Shown here piece by piece: positions 41,292-49,270 of a DNA stretch of 64,000 nucleotides; the first letter of the stretch is position 1; every line of letters begins with the position of its first letter. Origin of the DNA: Ancylobacter sp. WKF20 (GTDB lineage: Bacteria > Pseudomonadota > Alphaproteobacteria > Rhizobiales > Xanthobacteraceae); NCBI RefSeq assembly GCF_029760895.1, contig NZ_CP121679.1:2804001-2868000 (forward strand). The letters run 5' to 3'. The notes under the pieces were generated by a model. It had not been told where the DNA came from. It did not search any database and saw nothing but the letters and a program-made list of their open reading frames with translations. The position numbers and the translations under genes were made by a program.

Positions 41292-42185
41292 ATGTCCGAG
41301 ATCGCTCCCCTCCTCGCCGTGCTGATCGCCAACCCCGCCGCCCCGGCGGTGGACGCGGACGCCCTCAGGAGCGCCCGCGCAGCGGTACCGGACGCGGGCG
41401 AGGCGCGGGTGCTCAATCCCGGCATCGCCGCCGAATTCGCGGTCGGGCCTGATGCCGACATCGTCGCCCTGCGCGCCGCGCTGGACGGCCGACCGCTCGA
41501 TGTGGCGCTGGTGCCGGCCGCCGGGCGGCGCAAGAAGCTGTTCCTCGCCGATATGGACTCCACCATGATCGGCCAGGAATGCATCGACGAGCTGGCCGAT
41601 TATGCCGGCATGAAGGCCCATGTGGCCGAGATCACCGAGCGCGCCATGCGCGGCGAGATCGCCTTCGAGCCCGCTTTGCGCGAGCGCGTGGCGCTGCTCA
41701 AGGGCCTGCCGCTCGCCGTGGTGGATGAGGTGATTGCCGAGCGCATCCGCCTCACCCCCGGCGGCACGGAGCTCGTGCGCACCATGAAGGCGAATGGCGC
41801 GCACACGCTCCTGGTATCCGGCGGCTTCACCCTGTTCACGCAGCGCGTCGCGGCGATGATCGGCTTCCACGCCGACCGCGCCAATGTGCTGGTGACCGAC
41901 GGCGACGCCTTTGCCGGCCTTGTCGAGGAGCCGATCCTCGGGCGGGAAGCCAAGCTCGCCGCGCTGGTCGAAATGCGCGAGACGCTGGGCCTTGAGCCCG
42001 CTGACACCATGGCGGTGGGCGATGGCGCCAATGATCTCGCCATGATCGGGGAAGCCGGCTTCGGCGTCGCCTATCACGCCAAGCCCGCCGTGGCGGCGGC
42101 CGCGCGGTTCAGCATCAACCATGGCGACCTCACCGCCCTGCTCTATCTGCAGGGCTATGCGGCGGACGAGTTCGTCACCGCCTGA
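41292..42185 (+). CDS. serB: Phosphoserine phosphatase
   Basis: This 297-residue HAD enzyme dephosphorylates phosphoserine in serine synthesis. The catalytic loop is [20 protein letters not shown], with D as nucleophile. The [13 protein letters not shown] loop and the [20 protein letters not shown] motif for magnesium binding are all present. The N-terminal 80 residues form the ACT-like or regulatory region seen in SerB. The long frame begins 40 codons upstream of this ATG and is not used. The start at 41292 has no clear ribosome binding site. Confidence 0.95.
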   Translation: MSEIAPLLAVLIANPAAPAVDADALRSARAAVPDAGEARVLNPGIAAEFAVGPDADIVALRAALDGRPLDVALVPAAGRRKKLFLADMDSTMIGQECIDELADYAGMKAHVAEITERAMRGEIAFEPALRERVALLKGLPLAVVDEVIAERIRLTPGGTELVRTMKANGAHTLLVSGGFTLFTQRVAAMIGFHADRANVLVTDGDAFAGLVEEPILGREAKLAALVEMRETLGLEPADTMAVGDGANDLAMIGEAGFGVAYHAKPAVAAAARFSINHGDLTALLYLQGYAADEFVTA

Positions 42186-42189
42186 GGCG

Positions 42190-45100
42190 TCACGGCGCCA
42201 GCGGTGGCGCCATGATCGGGCTGCGCAGCGGATCCGTGGGAATATCGACGGGCGGTGCCAGCGGCGGCGCGGCGCTGCCGGGCTGCGGGTATTGCGGCAG
42301 GTTGAGCGGCGCCGGGCGCGGCGCGGCGGGACGCGGCGAGGGCGCGGGCGCCGCCGCGCGCGGGGCCGGCTGGGGCGCTGGTTGCGGCGCGGCCTGCGGC
42401 GTTATCTGAGGCGTAGCGGGCGCGGCTTGCGGCGCGGGGGCTTGAGCCGGCGGCTGGGTCGACTGGCCGCCATCGGTCAGCGGCGTGCGGCCATATTCCG
42501 CCTCCAGCCGCTTGGTCTCGCGCTCCAGCGCCCGCATGTTGATCGCGGCGACCAGCGCGGTGATGTCGAAGCGCCGCTCGGGGGCGCTCAGCGGCCCGCG
42601 CCACTGCACGCCGGCGCCGGGCGGGGCGCCGGATGCGGTGGGGCTCGTGCCGGACATGTCGTCCATCTCCAGCGTCGTCTCGAAGGACAGCGCGGGAATG
42701 TCGAAGGCGCCGGTCAGCGCGAAACGCTGGTCGCCCAGCGCCGCGCGGGCGGTGGAGGAGCGCGCGACCCCGTTCACCACGCTCAGCGCGCTCTCGATGC
42801 GCGGCAGCTTGAGCGCCCCGCGCGACAGCCCCTCATTGAGCAGCTGTACGATGCGCGCCTGTTCGGGCGGCAGGCCGCGCTCGGTGGCGAGCATGACATA
42901 TTGCAGCGCGCGCGGGTCGTTGAAGGGGATTTCCAACCCCTCCAGCACCAGGCTGCCCTGCCCCTGCAGGCTGGCGGCGATGCCGCGCGGCGAGCGCCCG
43001 GCGCCGGTGAGGTCGAGCGCGAGCGTGACCCCCGCGCTGGCACCCGGCCGCTCGACGCCGGCGGCGCGCAGCAGCGGCCCGCTTTCCGCATCGGTCACGG
43101 CGAGATGGCCATCGACCGCGAGATTGTCGCCGCGCCGGCGCAGATCGAACCGCGCGGCGAGCCGCCCGCCGGCCAGCGCGCCGGAAAGCTCCTCCACCGC
43201 GACCACGCCCTCACCCACGCGGGCGTTCAGCTTGGCAAGGTCCAGCACCAGCCCGGCCGGCAGGTCGAGCTGGCGCAGGCTGAGCTTCACCGAGGCGGTG
43301 AGCGGGCCGAGCGCCGGCGGGCCGAAGCGCCCATCCGGCCAGCCGCTCACGGGCGGTCCGGGCGGCAGCGCCACCGTCCCCGTGCCGAGCGCCAGCGCCG
43401 CCGGAAGGCTCCAGCGGTCGAGCGCCAGTTCCAGCGTCAGCGGCACGGTCTCGCCGGGGATATAAGCGGCGCGCCCGTCAATGCGCTCGCCGCCAATGGT
43501 GCCGGTCAGCGCCTCCAGCCGCCAGACCGGGCCCTCGCGCCCGAGCGTGGCGGTGAGCTCCGCCGGCACGCGGGCGACGCCGCCATTGGTCAGCGCCGGG
43601 AACAGCCGGGCAAGGTCCGCCCCGCGCAGCGTCACGGCAAGGTCCGGCGCCACGCGGCCATCGGATTCGATCGCCACCTGCCCGAGCGCCTCCAGCGTGC
43701 CACCGGCAAAGGCGAGGCGCGCCTCGGTGCGGGTGCCGACGGACACCGTCGCCTGCGCCGCGCCGAGGCCGGGGCGCAGGGCGGGAACGCCGAGCTTGGT
43801 GAGCACCGCGCTGCCATCCGCCGCTGTCAGCGCCGCCTCGATCTGCAAGGGCTGCGCCGTGCCGAAGCGGGCCGAGCCCTCCCCGCTGAGCACGCCGAGC
43901 CGGCCGCGCGCTTCAAGCGCGAGGCGCCCCTTGTCGGAAGTGAGCGTGGTGGTGAGATCCAGCGGGGCAAGGCTCGGTCCAAGCGCGGCGACCAGCGCCT
44001 CGCCCTGCGGCAGGCCGAGCGCGCGGGTCAGCGCCGGCAGTCCGTCGACCCGCGTGCCGGTGAGCCGCGCCTCGAAGCGCCCATCGCTCTCCGCCGCCGC
44101 GGTGAGCCGCCCGGAGCCGGTGAGGTCCAGCCCGCCAAAATTGCGGATGGCGAGCCGCTCGATACCCAGCCCGCCGCCATCGGCCTTGAGGATGACGTCG
44201 GCACCGGCCGCGCCGACCCCGGCGAGGCGCACATCCGTGCCGGAAAAGCTCAGCCCGACATCGAAGCGCTGGCCGCCAAAACCGATCATCCGGCGCAGCG
44301 GCGGCAGCAGCGCGTCGAGATCGACGCCCTTGGTGGCCAGCACCGCGTCCACCTTGCCGCGTCGGCCCTCGGCCGGGAAGGCATAGGCGGCGGTGCCGGT
44401 AAGGCCGAGCTGATCGCCCAGCGTGAAGGTCAGCCGGTCAAGCGCCACCCGGTCCGCGCCGACCGCGATGGCCGCCTTGAGCGAGACCGCACCGCCGGGC
44501 AGGCCGGCGAGCAGCGCGGTCGCCTCGGGCGCGGCCCAGCCGGCGAAGGCGGGCAGGTCTTCGGCGGTGAGCGCCATGTCGCCGGTGAACAGCGCGGCGT
44601 CCGCCGGGGGACGTATCGGCTGGCCGGCGCCAGCGGCCTGTGGCAGGCGGCCCGACAAAGCGAGGCTCGCCCGGCCGGGCAGCCGCGCCTCGATGGAGCG
44701 GGCGCGCCAGCCGGCGGGCGACCAGTCGAGCCCGAGCTTGACCGCGCGCATCGGCGCGCCGCCGAGCAGCACCGTGTCGGTGGAGAGGTCGAGCGAACCG
44801 GAGCGCGCAATGCCCGCCAGCGGCGCCACGGTCTGGGCGACGCGGGTGAGCGCCGCGAGCGGGGCGGCCCCGCCGGTCGCCGCGCCGAGGTCGATCTGGC
44901 GTGCCGCCAGAGTGAGGTCGAGGCGCGAGCCGCCGGCATCGCCGCTCGTGCCGGCGGAGGGAGCGTTTGCCGGAGCGGGTGCGGGCGCGGCGGCGACGTA
45001 GCGCCCGCTGCCCGACAGCTCCACCGGCACCTCGCCGCTGCCGAGCTGAAGCGCGAGGTTGGTGATGTCGATGGCCTGATAGGTCGCGTTCACCGTGCCG

Positions 45101-45897
45101 GAAAGGCTCCAGCCGGCCAGCGGATCACGCGCCGGGACCGCGCCGTCGGCGTCGCGCAGCGGTGGCCCGCCAGCGCCGGGCACGCGGGAGGCGAGCGATG
45201 CCTTGCCCTGGAAGCCCGGCCGCCCGCCGGTGAAGGCCAGCACGCCGTCGAGATCGAGCGCGAAGGGCGAGCCGACATCCTGCACGCCGAGGCGCAGCCG
45301 CGCCGGCCCCTCGGCCGCCGCCAAGGCGAGCCGCACCGTGCGGAGCACGCCCGCCGCCTCCACCTGTCCCTCCAGCCGTAGCGGCCCTGCAAGGCCGCCA
45401 AGATCGCCCATGAGATTGACGGCGGACAGCGTCAGGTCATGCCCGCCGGCGCGGTCGATCAGCTCCACCGCGCTGTTCTGCAGGCGCAGATCGGCGATGG
45501 AGAGCGGCGCGGGCCGGCTGGTGCCGGTGGGCAGCGCCACGCGGCCATCGCCGCCGATCACCACGCGGATGCGGGCGCGCTCCAGCGTCACCCGGTCGGC
45601 GACGATGCGCCCGCTGAGCAACTGGCCGAGCGAGAGGCGCCCGCTCAGCTCGCCCGCGACGATGCCGGTGCCGCCCGCGTCCAGGCCGATGGCGACATCG
45701 CGCAGGGTGAAGCTCGGATTCGGCAGGAGGCGGGCGTCGATCGGCCCGCGAATGACCACGGGCACGCCGAGCGTGCGCGCCGCCTGCGCCTCGAAGGTCG
45801 CGCGGAACTGCGTCCAGTCGACCACGAACGGAGCCGCGAAGGCCGCGACGACGGCCAGGATGATGGCGCTCGCTATGGTCAGCAGAAGGTTCTGCAC
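42190..45897 (-). CDS. AsmA family outer-membrane biogenesis protein
   Basis: This 1235-residue protein has an N-terminal transmembrane anchor (LLLTIASAIILAVVAAFAAP) followed by the AsmA domain (FVVDWTQFRATFEAQAARTL, with GPIDARLLPNPSFTLRDVAI). Long repeated beta-rich segments typical of AsmA/TamB/YhdP-like lipid-bridge proteins extend to about residue 1130. The C-terminus contains an AsmA-type block (SRGALKLPRIESALSVVNGV) and then a Pro/Gln/Ala-rich tail of about 80 residues. Such proteins are thought to carry phospholipid across the periplasm. The start is the ATG at 45897. A very long antisense frame covers it and is a GC artefact. Confidence 0.93.
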   Translation of the reverse strand: MQNLLLTIASAIILAVVAAFAAPFVVDWTQFRATFEAQAARTLGVPVVIRGPIDARLLPNPSFTLRDVAIGLDAGGTGIVAGELSGRLSLGQLLSGRIVADRVTLERARIRVVIGGDGRVALPTGTSRPAPLSIADLRLQNSAVELIDRAGGHDLTLSAVNLMGDLGGLAGPLRLEGQVEAAGVLRTVRLALAAAEGPARLRLGVQDVGSPFALDLDGVLAFTGGRPGFQGKASLASRVPGAGGPPLRDADGAVPARDPLAGWSLSGTVNATYQAIDITNLALQLGSGEVPVELSGSGRYVAAAPAPAPANAPSAGTSGDAGGSRLDLTLAARQIDLGAATGGAAPLAALTRVAQTVAPLAGIARSGSLDLSTDTVLLGGAPMRAVKLGLDWSPAGWRARSIEARLPGRASLALSGRLPQAAGAGQPIRPPADAALFTGDMALTAEDLPAFAGWAAPEATALLAGLPGGAVSLKAAIAVGADRVALDRLTFTLGDQLGLTGTAAYAFPAEGRRGKVDAVLATKGVDLDALLPPLRRMIGFGGQRFDVGLSFSGTDVRLAGVGAAGADVILKADGGGLGIERLAIRNFGGLDLTGSGRLTAAAESDGRFEARLTGTRVDGLPALTRALGLPQGEALVAALGPSLAPLDLTTTLTSDKGRLALEARGRLGVLSGEGSARFGTAQPLQIEAALTAADGSAVLTKLGVPALRPGLGAAQATVSVGTRTEARLAFAGGTLEALGQVAIESDGRVAPDLAVTLRGADLARLFPALTNGGVARVPAELTATLGREGPVWRLEALTGTIGGERIDGRAAYIPGETVPLTLELALDRWSLPAALALGTGTVALPPGPPVSGWPDGRFGPPALGPLTASVKLSLRQLDLPAGLVLDLAKLNARVGEGVVAVEELSGALAGGRLAARFDLRRRGDNLAVDGHLAVTDAESGPLLRAAGVERPGASAGVTLALDLTGAGRSPRGIAASLQGQGSLVLEGLEIPFNDPRALQYVMLATERGLPPEQARIVQLLNEGLSRGALKLPRIESALSVVNGVARSSTARAALGDQRFALTGAFDIPALSFETTLEMDDMSGTSPTASGAPPGAGVQWRGPLSAPERRFDITALVAAINMRALERETKRLEAEYGRTPLTDGGQSTQPPAQAPAPQAAPATPQITPQAAPQPAPQPAPRAAAPAPSPRPAAPRPAPLNLPQYPQPGSAAPPLAPPVDIPTDPLRSPIMAPPLAP

Positions 45898-46079
45898 GCC
45901 TCTCCTCCGGTCGTCCGGCGCCGATGGGCCGGTCTCGCGGCTCGGGACGCGGCCGCTTCCCGCCGGTTTACCGCGAGATTGTTGAGATTTTTCGCACCTC
46001 TATGCTGCCGCGCCCGGCGCCCGGCCCGCAAGCGCAAAAGCCGAAACAGGCTTCACGCGGCGAACAGGGTCGGCGCCAC

Positions 46080-47498
46080 TCACGGCAGCATCTTGCCGGG
46101 GTTCATGATGTCCCGCGGGTCGAGCGCGGCCTTGATGGCACGCATCGCCGCCAGAGTCTCAGCCCCGTGCTCGGCTTCCATATATTTGCGCTTGCCCTGA
46201 CCGACACCATGCTCGCCCGTGGCGGTGCCGCCCATGGCGAGCGAGCGTTCGATCATGCGCGAGATGAAGGACTTGGCCTTGGCCACATCCTGCGGGTCGT
46301 CCATGTCGACCAGCGTCACCGTGTGGAAATTGCCGTCGCCGACATGGCCGACGATCGGGGCGATCATGCCCATTTCCTCGATGTCGTGCTTGGTCTCGTC
46401 GACGCAATCGGCAAGGCGCGAGAGCGGCACGCACACATCGGTCGCCAGCGCCTTGGCGCCGGGCTTCAGCGGCAGGCAGGCCCAATAGGCATCGTGCCGG
46501 GCCTGCCAGAGCTTAGTGCGGTCTTCCGGCCGCGTCGCCCAGCTGAAATCGCCGCCGCCGAAATCGCGGGCGATCTCGCCGAAGCGCTCGGCCTGCTCAT
46601 GCACACTCGCTTCCGTGCCGTGGAACTCGACGAACAGCGTCGGCGCCTCGGCAAGGTTCAGCTTGGAGTAGGCGTTGCAGGCGCGCACCTGCACCTCGTC
46701 GAGCAGTTCGATACGCGCGACCGGCAGGCCGGACTGGATGGTCAGGATCACCGCATCGCAGGCGGCGCGGATGGTCGGGAAAGCGCACACCCCCGCCGAG
46801 ATCGCCTCCGGGATACCCGAGAGCTTCAGCGTCAGGCTGGTGATGATGCCGAGCGTGCCCTCCGCCCCGACGAAAAGGCGGGTGAGGTCATAGCCCGCCG
46901 CCGACTTCTTGGCCCGGCGCGCGGTGGTGATGACCTCGCCATTGGCCAGCACGGCGGTGAGCGCGATGACATTGTCCTTCATCGTGCCGTAGCGCACCGC
47001 ATTGGTGCCGGAGGCGCGGGTCGAGGCCATGCCGCCGAGCGAGGCATCCGCGCCGGGGTCGATGGGGAAGAACAGGCCGGCATCGCGCAGATGCTCGTTG
47101 AGCTGCTTGCGCGTCACGCCCGGCTCGACCACGCAGTCGAGGTCTTCCGGGTGAACCGACAGCACGCGGTTCATGCGCGAGAGGTCGATGGAGATGCCGC
47201 CGCGCGGGGCGTTCACCTGCCCCTCCAGCGAGGAGCCGGTGCCGAAGGGAATGACCGGCACGCCCGCCTTGGCGCAGGCCCGCACGACGCGCTGCACTTC
47301 CTCGGTGCTCTCGACGAACACCACCGCATCCGGCGCCTCATTGGCGAGCCAGGTGATGGTGTTGGCGTGCTGCTCGCGGATGGCGCGGCCGAGCGCGAGG
47401 CGGTCACCGAAATGGCCGGCGAGTTCGGCGATCACCGCGGCGACCTCTGCCTTATCCGCCGCCGTCGCGGCGCGGCCCTCATCCAGCATCTCAGCCAT
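46080..47498 (-). CDS. FAD-binding oxidoreductase, D-lactate dehydrogenase (cytochrome)-like
   Basis: This 472-residue protein belongs to the PCMH-type FAD family (GlcD/DLD). The FAD domain shows PVIPFGTGSSLEGQVNAP and ASTRASGTNAVRYGTMKDNV. The C-terminal cap includes VGHVGDGNFHTV and GEHGVGQGKRKYM, with metal-ligand histidines. The best functional match by eye is cytochrome-dependent D-lactate dehydrogenase, but glycolate or other 2-hydroxy acids are possible. It follows the AsmA gene on the minus strand after 180 bases with no shared overlap and has no obvious partner subunit beside it. Confidence 0.92.
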   Translation of the reverse strand: MAEMLDEGRAATAADKAEVAAVIAELAGHFGDRLALGRAIREQHANTITWLANEAPDAVVFVESTEEVQRVVRACAKAGVPVIPFGTGSSLEGQVNAPRGGISIDLSRMNRVLSVHPEDLDCVVEPGVTRKQLNEHLRDAGLFFPIDPGADASLGGMASTRASGTNAVRYGTMKDNVIALTAVLANGEVITTARRAKKSAAGYDLTRLFVGAEGTLGIITSLTLKLSGIPEAISAGVCAFPTIRAACDAVILTIQSGLPVARIELLDEVQVRACNAYSKLNLAEAPTLFVEFHGTEASVHEQAERFGEIARDFGGGDFSWATRPEDRTKLWQARHDAYWACLPLKPGAKALATDVCVPLSRLADCVDETKHDIEEMGMIAPIVGHVGDGNFHTVTLVDMDDPQDVAKAKSFISRMIERSLAMGGTATGEHGVGQGKRKYMEAEHGAETLAAMRAIKAALDPRDIMNPGKMLP

Positions 47499-47722
47499 GT
47501 CATCCTCCCTGCCCGGCCTTTGGCGCAGGGCTTACACCCGATCGTCCGGCGGCGCGAGACGCGCGCACCGTGCGAATCCGCCCGAGGGAGCGCAAAAACC
47601 GCGAGATCGCAAGATTTCAGTCATTCAATCGCCATCAGGACAGGTGACGACTGCTCTGAAAGGCGGCACAATGCTTGTCAATAAGGCAGCGCAGAAGTCG
47701 CTCGCTTCTCGGGGGTCGTGTC

Positions 47723-48235
47723 ATGCTGGACGGGATCGACTTCGAGCCCGTGTTCTTCGCGCCGTTCGTCTCGTCCGTCATGACGGTCGAGCCGGGCTGG
47801 GTGGACCACAACGGGCATTTGCATTCAACCTATTACACCCTGCTGTTCGAGCAGGCGGTGGACGAGGCTGTGTTCCTCGTGGGCCTCGGCCCGCATCTGA
47901 CCAGCCGGGCGCCGGCCTCCTTCTTCACCGTGGAGGCGCATCAGCGTTTCGAGCGGTCGCTGCAGGTCGGCCATCAGGTGCGCGTCACGCTGCGGCTGAT
48001 CAATTATGACGAGAAGCGGATGCACCTGTTCCAGGAGCTGCACCATGCCGGCGAAGGCTGGACGGCGGCGACCTGCGAGCAGATCGCCCAGCATGTCGAG
48101 CCCGGCAGCCGCCGCGTCTCGCCCTTCCCGGACGAAGTCCTGGAGCGCCTCGCGCTGATGCGGGCGGCGCATGGCGCGCTGCCGCTGCCCGACGGCCTCG
48201 GCCGCCCGATCAACATGCCGATCCGGCTGTCGTGA
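47723..48235 (+). CDS. Hotdog-fold thioesterase
   Basis: This 170-residue protein has a 4HBT_2-like fold. The family motif is VEPGWVDHNGHLHSTYYTLL, followed by FFTVEAHQRFERSLQVGHQV. The W-V-D-x-N-G-H stretch is seen in thioesterases associated with carnitine/betaine-CoA metabolism, so a betainyl-CoA-type thioesterase is one option. There are no carnitine genes nearby. The start at 47723 is preferred over 47675 because GGGGG lies upstream and the earlier residues are Arg-rich. It converges with prmA 26 bases away. Confidence 0.88.
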   Translation: MLDGIDFEPVFFAPFVSSVMTVEPGWVDHNGHLHSTYYTLLFEQAVDEAVFLVGLGPHLTSRAPASFFTVEAHQRFERSLQVGHQVRVTLRLINYDEKRMHLFQELHHAGEGWTAATCEQIAQHVEPGSRRVSPFPDEVLERLALMRAAHGALPLPDGLGRPINMPIRLS

Positions 48236-48261
48236 ACCTTCAGGCCGCCTGAGCGGAGCCC

Positions 48262-49188
48262 TCACCCGCGGCGGGGGCGCCCCGCATCGGCGGCGAGTTC
48301 CAGTGTCACCCAGCCCTCGATGGTGCGCTTGCGCACGAGGCGCAGCCCCTGCGCGCGATAGGCCGCGAGCGCCGCATTGGCGTGGGACGGCAGCAGCCCC
48401 GACAGCACCACCCGCCCGCCGGGCGCCAGCAGCTTCGCCAGCGGACGGGCAATCAGCTTGAGCGGCGCCAGCAGGATGTTGGCGAGGATCAGATCATAGG
48501 GCCCGCCGCGCTTGAAGGCGCCCGCGCCGAGCCCCGGCGCGTGCAGGAATGTGATCTCCGGCCCGGCATGGTTGGCGCGCGCATTGGCCCGCGCGGTCGC
48601 CACCGCGACGCGGTCGATGTCGCTGGCCAGCACCGGTGTGTGGAACAGCCGCGCCGCCGCCATGGCGAGCACGCCCGTGCCGGTGCCGACGTCGAGCGTG
48701 CGGAACGGCCGGCGCTTCTTGCCGAAGGCGTCGATGGCGGCGAGGCACCCCTTGGTGGTGCCGTGATGGCCGGTGCCGAAGGCCAGCGCCGCCTCGATCT
48801 CGATGCCGATATGGTTGGGCCCGACCACATGCCGGTCATGCGAGCCATGGACGAGGAAGCGGCCGATGGCGACCGGCGCCAGCCCTTCCAGCGAGGCGGC
48901 CACCCAGTCCTTCTTCTCCAGCGTGGAGAACACCGCGCTGTCCGCCAGATCCGGCGCGACGATGGCGATCAGCTCGCGCACCATCGCCTCGTCCGGCTCC
49001 TCGCCGAAATAGACCTCGACCGCCCAGCCCGAGCCTTCCGCGACATTCTCGATCTCGAAGGCGCTGGTCGCCACCTCCGCCGGATCGAAGCTCTCGCCGA
49101 GAAATTCCGCGATTGTCCGCGCCGCCTCTTCCGGCGCGTCGAGCCGCATCACATGCGAGGCCCCGTTGGGCGGCAATCCTTCGAGCAT
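48262..49188 (-). CDS. prmA: Ribosomal protein L11 methyltransferase
   Basis: This 308-residue enzyme methylates ribosomal protein L11. The SAM-binding motif is FRTLDVGTGTGVLAMAAARL. The NPxY-like motif region reads LILANILLAPLKLIARPLA, and the upstream FGTGHHGTTKGCL stretch is a PrmA hallmark. The start at 49188 has GAGGAG 6 bases upstream. The longer frame upstream of it is Arg-rich and spurious. It lies between the thioesterase (convergent) and the uvrD helicase gene on the same strand, 82 bases away. Confidence 0.96.
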   Translation of the reverse strand: MLEGLPPNGASHVMRLDAPEEAARTIAEFLGESFDPAEVATSAFEIENVAEGSGWAVEVYFGEEPDEAMVRELIAIVAPDLADSAVFSTLEKKDWVAASLEGLAPVAIGRFLVHGSHDRHVVGPNHIGIEIEAALAFGTGHHGTTKGCLAAIDAFGKKRRPFRTLDVGTGTGVLAMAAARLFHTPVLASDIDRVAVATARANARANHAGPEITFLHAPGLGAGAFKRGGPYDLILANILLAPLKLIARPLAKLLAPGGRVVLSGLLPSHANAALAAYRAQGLRLVRKRTIEGWVTLELAADAGRPRRG

Positions 49189-49270
49189 GGCACTCCTCGC
49201 GTCGCGGGCTGGATGGCGCTCTGTAAGCGAGGGCGCGGGGGAATGCCAGAGCCGGACGGCCCTGCGCCGC

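Noticed and set aside
42121..45381. Open frame of 1086 codons antisense to the AsmA gene
   Set aside because: Composition is Arg/Gly-rich and repetitive. The minus-strand AsmA protein has a proper anchor, domain and start, so this frame is a shadow.
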